Below are positions 6,924-15,650 of a stretch of 33,119 bases of DNA, in pieces (position 1 is the stretch's first letter; the number at the start of each line of letters is the position of its first letter). The DNA is from Bacillus pumilus. GTDB taxonomy: Bacteria > Bacillota > Bacilli > Bacillales > Bacillaceae. The translations under genes and the position numbers were made by a program. Below the pieces are notes generated by a model. It made no database searches and was not told the origin of the DNA. It saw only the letters and a program-made list of their open reading frames with translations. The stretch is from NCBI RefSeq assembly GCF_002744245.1, contig NZ_NKHG01000015.1, positions 1-33,119 on the forward strand, given 5' to 3'.

Positions 6924-8366
6924 ATGAACAAACAGCAAGCAGCAGCTTCTGATATTCGAACGCTGCCCATTATTATCTCATTTATCACAGCTGGATTTAT
7001 TGGTCTGTTCAGTGAAACGGCTTTAAACATGGCGCTAAGAAGTTTAACGTTAGACTTTGGGATTGAAGCGACGACAGCACAGTGGCTGACAACAGGCTAT
7101 TTATTAACACTTGGTATTCTCGTGCCGATTTCAGGACTGATTCTTCAATGGTTTACAACAAGGCAGCTTTTCATTACTTCGTTGGTCTTTTCGATCATCG
7201 GGACGTTCATTGCTGCGGTTGCGCCAGACTTTAGTATTTTAATGGTTGCACGTGTTGTGCAGGCGGTTGGAACAGCCCTTCTTCTTCCCTTGATGTTTAA
7301 TACCATTTTAGTGATCATTCCACCTCACAAACGAGGCAGATCAATGGGGATTATTGGTCTTGTGATCATGTTTGCCCCAGCAGTTGGTCCGACAGTTTCT
7401 GGTCTGATTCTTAAATCATTGACATGGCATTGGATTTTTTGGATTTCGCTCCCGTTATTAATTGCTGCATTAGTATTTGGATATTTCTTTATGCAAAATA
7501 TTATGGAACCAACGAGACCGAAAATCGACCTATTATCGATTGGGCTTTCAACCATCGGTTTCGGTGGAATTGTGTATGGCTTTAGTAGTGCCGGTGAAGG
7601 CGGTGGCTGGAGCAGTATGCATGTTATCGTTGCAATTGTGGTAGGTGTGCTTGGCATTCTTGTGTTCTCTTTAAGACAGCTGAACATGAAAGAGCCTATG
7701 CTGAACTTAAGCCCATTTAAATATCCGATGTTTGTCATTGGGTTACTTCTGATCTTAGTGTGTATGATGGTCATGCTTTCGGCTATGATGATTTTGCCAT
7801 TATATCTCCAAACATCGTTGGCACTTTCTACGTTTACAGCGGGTCTCATGCTGCTGCCAGGAGGAATTATCAACGGATTGCTTTCTCCAATCATGGGTGG
7901 TCTATTTGATAAATTTGGACCAAAATGGCTTGTCATACCAGGTCTGATGATTGTCGCAGCTACAATGTTCGGATTCACAAATTTAAGTGTAAATACATCG
8001 ATTGCTTACATTGTGACCCTCCACATTACGTTAATGGTGGGAATTGCGATGATCATGATGCCTGCTCAAACGAATGGTTTAAATCAGCTTCCGCCGGAGC
8101 TATATCCGCATGGAACAGCGATTATGAATACATTGCAGCAGGTGTCAGGAGCGATAGGTACAGCAATCGGTATTTCTATCCTGTCTTCAGGTACTCGTAG
8201 CTTTATGAAAAATGTTGCAGATCCAGCAAATCCGATGAATAAGCTGTTAGCCTTTACAAACGGCGTACAGCATGCATTTATCTTTGCTGTCATCATGACC
8301 ATCATTGGCTTGGTCATCGCTTTCTTCATTAAACGAGTGAAGGTAGAACAGCAAGTATCATCATGA
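6924..8366 (+). CDS. 14-TM MFS drug exporter, LmrB-like (DHA2)
   Basis: A 480-residue major facilitator protein of the EmrB/QacA type that expels drugs using the proton gradient. About 14 hydrophobic helices can be counted, with the DHA2 hallmarks WLTTGYLLTLGILVPISG near the N-terminus, motif C APAVGPTVSG, and MMPAQTNGLNQLPP. These match remembered B. subtilis LmrB closely. I start at the ATG at 6924, ten bases behind GGAG, rather than the upstream TTG at 6897. It follows a TetR gene and ends in a clear terminator. The substrate is unknown; lincomycin and puromycin are the precedents for LmrB. Confidence 0.88.
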   Translation: MNKQQAAASDIRTLPIIISFITAGFIGLFSETALNMALRSLTLDFGIEATTAQWLTTGYLLTLGILVPISGLILQWFTTRQLFITSLVFSIIGTFIAAVAPDFSILMVARVVQAVGTALLLPLMFNTILVIIPPHKRGRSMGIIGLVIMFAPAVGPTVSGLILKSLTWHWIFWISLPLLIAALVFGYFFMQNIMEPTRPKIDLLSIGLSTIGFGGIVYGFSSAGEGGGWSSMHVIVAIVVGVLGILVFSLRQLNMKEPMLNLSPFKYPMFVIGLLLILVCMMVMLSAMMILPLYLQTSLALSTFTAGLMLLPGGIINGLLSPIMGGLFDKFGPKWLVIPGLMIVAATMFGFTNLSVNTSIAYIVTLHITLMVGIAMIMMPAQTNGLNQLPPELYPHGTAIMNTLQQVSGAIGTAIGISILSSGTRSFMKNVADPANPMNKLLAFTNGVQHAFIFAVIMTIIGLVIAFFIKRVKVEQQVSS

Positions 8367-8372
8367 CATATG

Positions 8373-8408
8373 AAAAGCACTGAGGTCATAGCGCCGCAGT
8401 GCTTTTTT
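8373..8408 (+). terminator. Terminator of the exporter gene
   Basis: AAAAGCACTG (8373-8382) pairs with CAGTGCTTTT (8397-8406), followed by more T. Confidence 0.88.
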
Positions 8409-8567
8409 TATTTGACAAAATGGGATAAACGTTTGTTTCAAAACGGTTGAAAATGGGGAGATACATAAAAAAGATCTAAAAATTTGTTTTTCATGTAGTT
8501 GAAGGAAAAGAAGAATGGGGCAACGAATGAGTAGGAAACGAAATGAAAAGGATAGGAGACTGAGATC

Positions 8568-9461
8568 ATGAACTTAGAAGAACAAATGAAAATTGCTGCA
8601 TCATTACGTCAACCATCTGAAGGATCATTACCGAGTCAATCGGAGCTGAAACCAGTCCATCCTCCTGAAGTGAACAAAATGGAATATGACATCCCAACGC
8701 GTGCTGGTAAAACAAAGGTGTGGGTATTCAGGCCTGTGAAAACACCCAAACAACCGCTTCCTGTTTTTGTGAATTTACATGGCGGCGGATTTATACTGGG
8801 CAGTGCAGAAATGGATAACCACTGGTGTCCTGTCATAGCAGACCGAGCACAATGTGTCGTGGTGAATGTGGAGTATCAGCTTGCACCCGAAAACCCTTTT
8901 CCAGCTGCTCTTCATGAATGCTACGATGTGCTGAAGTGGCTGTATCAACATCCTGATGAACTTCAAATAGACCCAAATAAATTAGCCATTGGCGGACATA
9001 GTGCAGGAGGAAACTTGGCAACGGCTGTTTGTCTGCTGAATATCCAAAAAGGGAACAAACTCCCGATTGTCTATCAAGTGCTTGATTATCCACCACTGGA
9101 TTTAGTCACTGATCCAGAGCGGAAGCCAGCATTTGAAGAAGCGATTCCAGCAGATATGGCAAAGCTTTTTAATGCATTCTATGTACAAGAAGAAGATGCG
9201 CGTCATCCGCTCATTTCTCCAGTCTTTACAGACAGATCATCCTTAGCACACATGCCTCCAGCTCTTGTCATCACAGCTGAGAAAGATTCGTTAGCTGAAG
9301 AAGCCAAACAATATGCTGACAAGTTAAAAGAAGCAGGGGTGGATGTCACATATCAGCAATTCAAAGGAGTCCCTCACGCCTTCACGCATGCTGGGGACTT
9401 AGACATAGCTGAACAAGCTTGGCATCTGATGGGTGATCAATTAAAGAAGGCATTTGAATAA
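8568..9461 (+). CDS. HSL-family carboxylesterase/lipase
   Basis: A 297-residue alpha/beta hydrolase of the hormone-sensitive-lipase group (bacterial esterase family IV), a cytoplasmic enzyme that hydrolyses short-chain esters. The oxyanion-hole motif HGGGF is at residues 71-75, the nucleophile elbow GHSAG at 143-147 (S145), the acid D240 in AEKDS, and the base H270 in VPHAF. All triad members are present and the length is normal. No signal peptide. AGGAG lies ten bases before the ATG. A terminator separates it from the exporter upstream, so it is probably transcribed alone. Natural substrate unknown. Confidence 0.9.
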   Translation: MNLEEQMKIAASLRQPSEGSLPSQSELKPVHPPEVNKMEYDIPTRAGKTKVWVFRPVKTPKQPLPVFVNLHGGGFILGSAEMDNHWCPVIADRAQCVVVNVEYQLAPENPFPAALHECYDVLKWLYQHPDELQIDPNKLAIGGHSAGGNLATAVCLLNIQKGNKLPIVYQVLDYPPLDLVTDPERKPAFEEAIPADMAKLFNAFYVQEEDARHPLISPVFTDRSSLAHMPPALVITAEKDSLAEEAKQYADKLKEAGVDVTYQQFKGVPHAFTHAGDLDIAEQAWHLMGDQLKKAFE

Positions 9462-9559
9462 AAATTTTCAATTTGACAACGTTACTAAAAAATTGATGGA
9501 ACATGAAATCAATCAATTGTCATGTAACTCATCAAATTGACTTGTCCAGGGGAGTTACA

Positions 9560-9957
9560 TTGAGCTATACAGTCATTACAGGGGCAAGTTCAGGTATTGG
9601 ATATGAGGCGGCGTTAGCCTTTGCAGCACGAGGAAAAAACCTCATTTTAGCTGCACGTCGGCTTGATAAACTCGAGGATCTGAGCAGCATATTCTTGATC
9701 AATATCCGTATCTCAAAGTGGAAGTACCGTCTGTCGATTTAAGAGAAGCACAGCAGGTGTATTCATTTTATGAGTCATTAGCTGATTATGAACTGGACAC
9801 GTTTATTCATAATGCAGGGGCGGCCATTTCGGTTCAATTGGAGAACAGGATTTAAGCAAAATTGGCGACCGCCGCGCCGAAGAACTTCTTGATTAGCCCA
9901 TCGTATTTGGATCACTGTGAACACATACTTGAGCAGCTAAAAACACCTTCACATTAG
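9560..9957 (+). pseudogene. Shattered short-chain dehydrogenase (SDR)
   Basis: The N-terminus is that of an SDR: after GGGGAG (9549-9554) a TTG start opens SYTVITGASSGIGYEAALAF, with the cofactor motif TGASSGIG. The frame is lost near residue 45 (about 9680); the continuation EQHILDQYPYLKVEVPSVDL is in another frame and runs to the NAG motif (FIHNAG). It then shifts again to GHFGSIGEQDLSKIG. The catalytic YxxxK region is missing. A third frame holds a plausible C-terminus (PSYLDHCEHILEQLKTPSH) whose family I do not recognise. With several frameshifts and a deletion this is a dead gene. Confidence 0.85.
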
Positions 9958-9968
9958 GTGTTTTTTTC
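9942..9968. terminator. Bidirectional terminator overlapping a stop codon
   Basis: AAAAACACC (from 9939) pairs with GGTGTTTTT (9957-9965). The minus-strand gene's stop codon TAA lies in the loop. The structure serves both converging transcripts. Confidence 0.75.
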
Positions 9969-10322
9969 ATGAAACCTTTGATAAAACAAAGAATCACAGA
10001 CCCAGTAGATGAGACTGCTCATCATGATGACAGGAACGGATGCCGGACTCCCCATTCCATCAATGACAAAGAGCATGACGACCGTTGCAATAAGTAAATA
10101 AGAAGCTAGATAAAGAGGATGAAAGGCCTTTGGTTTTAAAGAAAACAACAACTGCAAAGGAACCGCAAACACAAAATAACAAACAAAGAAGATTGGCATG
10201 TACAGTACCAAAAAGGCAGGGTGACCCTGAATCGGTGGATATAAGACGACAAACAAGCCAAGTAAAATGGAACTGATACATAGCGTGATGAGGATTTTAT
10301 GAAAAGGTTGAATCGAGCTCAA
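9954..10322 (-). CDS. UPF0715-like membrane protein
   Basis: A 122-residue protein with four hydrophobic segments (about residues 10-30, 38-60, 70-90 and 95-115). It resembles the UPF0715 family found in B. subtilis (YoaG/YwlA group, recalled), whose function is unknown. It starts at TTG, preceded only by a weak AGAGAG ribosome binding site, with a TATAGT -10 candidate further upstream. The stop codon lies in a bidirectional terminator. Expression may be low. No function can be assigned. Confidence 0.7.
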   Translation of the reverse strand: MSSIQPFHKILITLCISSILLGLFVVLYPPIQGHPAFLVLYMPIFFVCYFVFAVPLQLLFSLKPKAFHPLYLASYLLIATVVMLFVIDGMGSPASVPVIMMSSLIYWVCDSLFYQRFHEKNT

Positions 10323-10599
10323 TTGTATACTCTCTTTTTAGAAAATTTACTATATTTTATCATAAATTGGTTAAGCTGCACAGGCTAATTCTGTATTGAT
10401 CGGTCATCCCAACGTTCAATCTGTATATTGTAAAGTTAGGTATTAGGATACAAAAAAATTTATAATAATGCTTTTTTTACCTTTATTTGGTTGTGTCACT
10501 TTCGCCTCATGCTGATGAATGAAGGAATGTTATAAAGTAAACTCTATGGATAGAGATATAGCCTTTAAATCCATCATATTTAAGAAAAGAGATGATCCA

Positions 10600-11748
10600 A
10601 TGAACGTAATAAAATGGTTAGGTGCTGTCCTTCTTTCCGTTGCATTACTAATGACAGGAGCTTGTACCAACACCAGCACTCAAGAGAATAATCAAAGCGG
10701 GAAAGAAAGCGAATCCAATGAAACAAAAGAAAAAACGACAGCCGTTGAGACGGGGAACAAGTCGTTATCTAATATTAAGGTGCTAGCGACAGGCGGGACC
10801 ATTGCAGGTTCTTCAGATAGCGATACAGATACAACGGGATATAAATCTGGTTCTCTTGGTATCGATAAAGTGATTGCTTCAGTTCCTCAGCTGAAGAGTA
10901 TTGCAAACGTAACGGGGGAGCAAGTAGCGAATGTTGGCAGTGAAAATGTCGATAACGCTCTCCTTTTAAAATTAGCCAAACGAGTGAATGAGCTATTAAA
11001 AGATGATCAAGTGGATGGTGTCGTCATCACGCATGGAACAGATACGCTCGAAGAGACCGCTTATTTCTTACATTTGGTTGTGAAAAGTGATAAGCCAGTT
11101 GTGGTTGTAGGCTCAATGAGACCAGCATCTGCTATTAGTGCGGATGGTCCGCTCAACTTATATCATGCTGTGAAAATCGCCTCTACAGAAGAAGCAAAGG
11201 GCAAAGGCGTCATGGTGACATTAAATGACCGAATTGCATCGGCTCGCTTTATTACGAAGACAAACACGACAACAACAGATTCCTTCAAATCACTTGAGCA
11301 AGGATATATTGGAGAAGTAGCTGGTGAAGTGGCCTTTTTTTATAACGAATCAACACGAACACATACCGCTGACAGTGAATTTGATGTGTCAAAATTAAAA
11401 GAACTTCCACAAGTGGATATCCTATACGGCTATCAAAATGATCATAAATTTCTGTATGATGCAGCAGTGAAAGCAGGGGCGAAAGGAATTGTCGTTGCCG
11501 CACCCGGAAATGGCACGATGTCAACAGAAGCGATCAAAGGAGCAACAGATGCAGTGAAAAAAGACGTGGTCATCGTGAGGTCAAGCCACGCCGGAAACGG
11601 AATTGTCACACATGAAGAGATGGATGATGAACACCACTTTGTTTCTTCTGATTCATTAAATCCACAAAAAGCGCGGATTCTGCTTATGCTGGCACTGACG
11701 AAAACAAAAGACCCAGATAAAATTCAAACATATTACGAGCAGTATTAA
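10600..11748 (+). CDS. ansZ: L-asparaginase II, lipoprotein AnsZ
   Basis: A 382-residue type II L-asparaginase that turns extracellular asparagine into aspartate and ammonia. The catalytic motifs are both intact: ATGGTIAG with T67, and HGTDT at 145-149. The N-terminus is a lipoprotein signal with the lipid-modified cysteine at C22 (LLMTGAC), followed by a polar Ser/Glu-rich linker of about 35 residues that tethers the enzyme to the membrane. The ending LNPQKARILLMLALTKT matches remembered B. subtilis AnsZ. I use the ATG at 10600, since the upstream extension from 10519 would spoil the signal peptide. B. subtilis ansZ is TnrA-activated; I did not find a convincing TnrA box here. Confidence 0.92.
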   Translation: MNVIKWLGAVLLSVALLMTGACTNTSTQENNQSGKESESNETKEKTTAVETGNKSLSNIKVLATGGTIAGSSDSDTDTTGYKSGSLGIDKVIASVPQLKSIANVTGEQVANVGSENVDNALLLKLAKRVNELLKDDQVDGVVITHGTDTLEETAYFLHLVVKSDKPVVVVGSMRPASAISADGPLNLYHAVKIASTEEAKGKGVMVTLNDRIASARFITKTNTTTTDSFKSLEQGYIGEVAGEVAFFYNESTRTHTADSEFDVSKLKELPQVDILYGYQNDHKFLYDAAVKAGAKGIVVAAPGNGTMSTEAIKGATDAVKKDVVIVRSSHAGNGIVTHEEMDDEHHFVSSDSLNPQKARILLMLALTKTKDPDKIQTYYEQY

Positions 11749-11750
11749 TA

Positions 11751-11782
11751 GAAAAGACCCGAATCTTTTTTTGGGTCTTTTT
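11751..11782. terminator. Bidirectional terminator behind ansZ
   Basis: AAAAGACCC (11752-11760) pairs with GGGTCTTTT (11773-11781), flanked by A and T runs. It also ends the convergent hydrolase remnant. Confidence 0.88.
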
Positions 11783-12680
11783 TCATGCGTGTGCTTGATG
11801 CTGATTCTCAGCGCGGGTTTTTAAAGAGAGTAAAATATTTCGCCAAATGTGATCTACATCTGTTAGAAAGTGACCCGCATCATCTATATAATGAGTTTGC
11901 CCGTTGGAAATGGTGGGAGCTATCTTTTCCATTTCTTCATATGGGGCCATCTTATCTTCTTTTCCATGCCATATATCAACAGGAATTTTTATATCCTTCA
12001 TATCAAAAGACCACGGTCGTGTGAGCAAATTTGGCTCATTAATACATTCATCTACAGATTGACGAGTTGCTTCATGTAAATGCAGCATCATCAGCTCCAA
12101 CTGCTCATCTGTTTGAAGAAATTGCCGATCCCAAGGATGTAAATGTTTATTCCCCTTTTTGGTAAGCTTCTTAAATTTCTCTGGTTTTTTCTCAATCATT
12201 TTTTTCTGAGCACGATAGCTTACTTTTAATAATCGAGGCAGCTTTTTACTGAGGAAAAAGGCTAATTTGTTTTCTTTAAGCATACTTTGAGGCGGCTTGC
12301 CGTCTTGGAAAGGAGTTGTACTAGAGATCAGAGCGGCTGAGAGGACTCGGTCTGACAATTGATAGGCACAGCCAGCAGCGAATGCCCGCCCCAGATACAC
12401 CCATCACTGAAAAATGATGAATGCCTAGATGATCTGCCACTTCCTGTACATCTTTTGCCCAGTCTAAAATCGTCCGGTCAGGTTGAGGATCAGATAAGCC
12501 AAATCCAGGTCTGTCTAAACAAATGAGACGTATACCAAGCTCTTTAGAGATCGGGTCATCATCTAAAAACATTCGTCTTGATCCAGGTGTTCCATGAAAA
12601 AAGAATACTGGAAAACCGTCAGCATCACCGTATTCAACAAACCCGATTCGACGTCCATCTTGTAAATGAATAACATTCAC
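11783..12680 (-). pseudogene. Alpha/beta hydrolase with a frameshift at the nucleophile elbow
   Basis: Reading starts at GTG 12680 behind AAGGAG with MNVIHLQDGRRIGFVEYGD, a typical alpha/beta hydrolase with oxyanion motif HGTPGS. It is in frame up to the nucleophile motif GVSGAG. There the frame breaks: the continuation AFAAGCAYQL to the C-terminus (catalytic His context DDAGHFL) is in another frame. Comparing the junction with the usual GVSGGGPxAxACAY pattern suggests two bases are missing near 12385. Apart from this the gene looks intact, about 298 codons, so it is either a very recent pseudogene or a sequencing error. A MarR gene directly upstream in the same direction probably controls it. 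Confidence 0.85.
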
Positions 12681-12735
12681 ATTTTCATCTCCTTAATAGT
12701 TAATCTAACTTAAATGTTATGCGGAGAAATACCTG

Positions 12736-13182
12736 TTAAGGCGTTTCTTTCGCGATTGTATAGATCTTTTCGTAAAGAGATAATAAGGTTTTTAAATCTT
12801 CTTTTGGAAGCTTTGCATAGTATTTTTGAATAAGGTGCAGTTGAATTTCTTCCGTATTCTTGTGGTAGTCATGACCCTTTTGAGCAAAATCAACAATGAT
12901 TTCTCTGCGGTTATGAGGATTCATTTCTCGTTTGACATAGCCGAACTGTTCAAGCTTTGACACTAGCTGGCTAGCGGCACTCGCAGAAATCGAAAAGTAA
13001 TCAGCTAATTCATTGATCGTTCTCGTTTTCGAACGTAATAATTCAAGTGTTAGTTCTTGTTTGGCTGATAAATCGGCGTACTCATTTTTTAAAAATCGCT
13101 GATACTCTTCTACATAGATAGAGCCTAGTGCATTCGAGTACTCAATGATTTTCTTGCTGTAATGAATGATTTCCTCATCCAA
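12736..13182 (-). CDS. MarR-family regulator
   Basis: A 148-residue winged-helix regulator with the MarR pattern: HTH about residues 50-75 (TINELADYFSISASAASQLV), then the wing NPHNRREIIVDF. I choose the TTG at 13182 as start because GAGGTG lies six bases before it; the GTG at 13191 would overlap that site. The frameshifted hydrolase follows 55 bases downstream in the same direction. The intergenic region holds AGTTA-GAT-TAACT, and the sequence TTAACTATT occurs both there and in this gene's own promoter region, making it a possible operator. The ligand is unknown. Confidence 0.85.
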   Translation of the reverse strand: MDEEIIHYSKKIIEYSNALGSIYVEEYQRFLKNEYADLSAKQELTLELLRSKTRTINELADYFSISASAASQLVSKLEQFGYVKREMNPHNRREIIVDFAQKGHDYHKNTEEIQLHLIQKYYAKLPKEDLKTLLSLYEKIYTIAKETP

Positions 13183-13308
13183 TTGCTTCACCTCTTTTCC
13201 TTTTTATTATATCCAATCACAATAGTTAAGGGAAGTTAAATACTTAGATGAATTAAATAAAAGCTGATCTATAACAATCGTCCCTGTAAAAGGGCAACGT
13301 CATTTGAA

Positions 13309-13452
13309 ATGCTTTTGACACCAATGGTACATCCACTTTTTCATCAACAATGGGCAAAGAATACTTTCTGTGATCCCAAAACATTCAAAAAACACGGTTT
13401 GTTTACATTTGAACAGGTAGTAGGTCAAGGTAGCAATGAACAGTTTTGGTGA
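13309..13452 (+). pseudogene. Unassigned coding remnant
   Basis: A 47-codon frame with protein-like composition, containing DPKTFKKHGLFTFEQVVG and ending in an in-frame TGA after QFW. Reading continues WHK before another stop. No ribosome binding site is seen and no family is recognised. On the opposite strand a GTG at 13483 has a good AGGAG upstream but opens only 26 codons before two stops, so the coding strand is uncertain. It sits just upstream of a tetR gene and is most likely debris of a lost gene. Confidence 0.35.
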
Positions 13453-13518
13453 TGGCACAAATGACTGTTTTGTTTGTTTTCACTTGATTCACTCCTCATG
13501 AAGTCGTTATCTTTTTCA

Positions 13519-13573
13519 TTGTATTATGAGCGATATCATTTTATAATAAGAAAATAAACCAACTGGTCGGTTT
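13519..13573 (+). promoter_or_regulatory. tetR-blt promoter and TetR operator
   Basis: TTGTAT (13519-13524), 17-bp spacer, TATAAT (13542-13547). The imperfect palindrome AAACCAACTGGTCGGTTT (13556-13573) follows directly and covers the expected transcription start. This AACCnACnnGTnGGTT pattern is common for self-controlled TetR genes of Gram-positive bacteria. Confidence 0.82.
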
Positions 13574-13618
13574 TATTTTTTCTATTGAAGAAATGCAGGG
13601 TAGAAGGGGTTGTTAGAC

Positions 13619-14224
13619 ATGACAAGTACACAAAGTGGTGCCGGAAAGAGTGAGAAGACGAAGCAAAAAATTCTCGCCACTTCACGTGATTTATTTGCAA
13701 AAAAAGGATATTCAGAAACATCAATACGAGATATTCTCGAGGCTGCTGAGATTAGTAAAGGCAACCTTTATCATCATTTTAAAGGAAAAGAGTTTTTGTT
13801 CCTTCATATCATGGAAGAGGATCATCGCTTCATGATGGAGACGTGGCATGAGGAGAAACAAACGCTTCATCGAGCCATAGATAAGCTGACAGGGTTTGCA
13901 GAGCTGCTGAGTCAAATGGGGATTAACTATCCTTTAATGAGAGCAAGTGAGGAGTTTTGTGCAAGTGCATTTACATCAGATGAAGTCATGGAACGGATGA
14001 ACAAGATTGATGTCGACTTTGATGATGTAATGAGGGACATCTTACTTGAAGGAAACGAAGACGGCAGCTGGTCGATCGAGCATGTTGAGTCCAAAGTGAA
14101 AATATTACTTTCCGTTTTTTACGGATTAGACGTGTTGTATAAAAATGACACGATACAACAGAAAAAAGAATTACAAAAAGAGACGATCTCATTGTTTATT
14201 CACGGAATCAACCATCATGAGTAA
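13619..14224 (+). CDS. TetR-family repressor upstream of blt
   Basis: A 201-residue TetR regulator. The helix-turn-helix is about residues 37-60 (TSIRDILEAAEISKGNLYHH). The start is the ATG at 13619, nine bases behind AGAAGGGG; a TTG at 13610 is also in frame. The drug exporter blt follows 31 bases downstream and is probably cotranscribed, and the operator at 13556-13573 suggests self-repression. In B. subtilis blt is activated by the MerR protein BltR, so a TetR in this position is a different control arrangement. Confidence 0.88.
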   Translation: MTSTQSGAGKSEKTKQKILATSRDLFAKKGYSETSIRDILEAAEISKGNLYHHFKGKEFLFLHIMEEDHRFMMETWHEEKQTLHRAIDKLTGFAELLSQMGINYPLMRASEEFCASAFTSDEVMERMNKIDVDFDDVMRDILLEGNEDGSWSIEHVESKVKILLSVFYGLDVLYKNDTIQQKKELQKETISLFIHGINHHE

Positions 14225-14255
14225 TAAGTGAGTCAGTAAAGGAGAAATAAACATC

Positions 14256-15458
14256 ATGCAAAAACCGATTCGTGAGCAAAAAGCTGTACTCGTTATTTTA
14301 TTAAGTAATATATTTATTGCGTTTTTAGGTATTGGTCTCATTATTCCTGTCATGCCGCTCTTTATGAATGTGATGCATTTAACGGGCAGTACCATGGGAT
14401 ACCTTGTGGCTGCGTTTGCCGTTGCTCAATTAATTGCATCACCTATTGCAGGAAGGTGGGTAGACCGTTACGGAAGAAAGATTATGATTGTGTCAGGACT
14501 GTTTCTATTTGCATTATCAGAACTCGTCTTTGGGTTAGGAACTCATGTGTACGTTCTTTATTTTGCAAGGGTTCTTGGCGGCATTAGTGCGGCGTTTATC
14601 ATGCCTGCTGTCACCGCCTATGTCGCAGATATCACGACCGTTCAAGAAAGATCAAAGGCGATGGGATATGTATCAGCGGCCATTAGTACCGGTTTCATCA
14701 TTGGACCTGGAATTGGCGGATTTATTGCGGAGTATGGCGTACGCCTGCCATTCTTCTTTGCAGCAGGTATTGCGTTTATTGCTGTCATTTCCTCCATGTT
14801 TATGCTGAAGGAGCCATTAACAAAAGAAGAGCGAGAGAAGCAAATGGATCAAGTAAAGGAATCTACCTTCTTTAAAGATTTGAAAAAATCCATCCATCCA
14901 AGCTATCTTATCGCCTTTATCATTGTGTTTGTCCTTGCGTTTGGATTATCCGCATATGAAACGGTTTTTAGCTTGTTTACAAATCATAAATTTGGTTTTG
15001 GACCGAAAGATATTGCGATTATTATTACCGTCAGCTCTATTGTGGCGGTCATCATCCAAGTGCTTGTTTTCGGTAAACTGGTGAACGCTCTTGGGGAAAA
15101 AAGAGTCATTCAGCTATGCTTGATCATCGGAGCGATCCTCGCTTTCGTTTCAACTGTTGTTTCAGGATTTATGGTCGTGTTGATCGTCACATGTGTCATT
15201 TTCCTTGCGTTTGATTTATTGCGGCCAGCCTTAACGACATTTTTATCAAAAATCGCTGGCAATCAGCAAGGATTTGTCGCAGGAATGAACTCTACCTACA
15301 CAAGCCTTGGTACGATTTTTGGCCCAGCGCTTGGCGGCATTTTATTTGATCAAAATATTCATTTCCCATTTCTATTCGCAGGTGTGGTCTTATTCCTAGG
15401 GTTAGGCTTAACCCTGATTTGGAAGGGGAAGGTGACAGAAGAGACAGCAGCAGAATAA
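14256..15458 (+). CDS. blt: Multidrug efflux MFS transporter Blt
   Basis: A 400-residue, 12-TM major facilitator drug/proton antiporter of the NorA/Bmr/Blt type. It closely matches remembered B. subtilis Blt: LLSNIFIAFLGIGLIIPVMP at the start, motif A GRWVDRYGRK in the first cytoplasmic loop, and motif C GFIIGPGIGG in helix 5. AAAGGAG precedes the ATG. It is second in an apparent operon with tetR. In B. subtilis blt is followed by the spermidine acetyltransferase gene bltD; no bltD follows here, only a short coding remnant. Expected substrates are cationic drugs and polyamines, by family knowledge. Confidence 0.92.
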   Translation: MQKPIREQKAVLVILLSNIFIAFLGIGLIIPVMPLFMNVMHLTGSTMGYLVAAFAVAQLIASPIAGRWVDRYGRKIMIVSGLFLFALSELVFGLGTHVYVLYFARVLGGISAAFIMPAVTAYVADITTVQERSKAMGYVSAAISTGFIIGPGIGGFIAEYGVRLPFFFAAGIAFIAVISSMFMLKEPLTKEEREKQMDQVKESTFFKDLKKSIHPSYLIAFIIVFVLAFGLSAYETVFSLFTNHKFGFGPKDIAIIITVSSIVAVIIQVLVFGKLVNALGEKRVIQLCLIIGAILAFVSTVVSGFMVVLIVTCVIFLAFDLLRPALTTFLSKIAGNQQGFVAGMNSTYTSLGTIFGPALGGILFDQNIHFPFLFAGVVLFLGLGLTLIWKGKVTEETAAE

Positions 15459-15503
15459 GAAAATGTAGCAGGCGCTTGTGTATAGATGAGGAGTCAGACA
15501 TGA

Positions 15504-15650
15504 CCCTATACAGCCGCACATTATGAAGTGAATCTCCTATGGGAAGACAATGGCGTATTAAAGGAAAAAATCATTCAAGTAATTTACATCAAAAAAGATC
15601 GTTTGTTTTACCGATTACCGAATGTGATCAAACGGATTTTTCATTTTTAA
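15504..15650 (+). pseudogene. Short coding remnant behind blt
   Basis: A frame without ATG reads about 48 residues with natural protein character (VNLLWEDNGVLKEKIIQVIY, then KKDRLFYRLPNVIKRIFHF) before TAA. It begins right after an in-frame TGA; a GTG at 15528 could start it but lacks a ribosome binding site. It looks like the C-terminal part of a truncated gene. Family not recognised. Confidence 0.4.

Noticed and set aside
7325-7978. 217-codon minus-strand frame inside the LmrB-like exporter gene
   Set aside because: It arises from the codon structure of the membrane protein on the other strand; no start signals and no recognisable domain.
8411-8567. Promoter TTGACA at 8412-8417 for the HSL esterase
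   Set aside because: No acceptable -10 hexamer lies at 16-19 bp distance.
10323-10599. TnrA box before ansZ
   Set aside because: Only weak partial matches to the TGTNANAWWWTNTNACA pattern were found, none convincing. The -35 for the TATAAT at 10461 is also poor.
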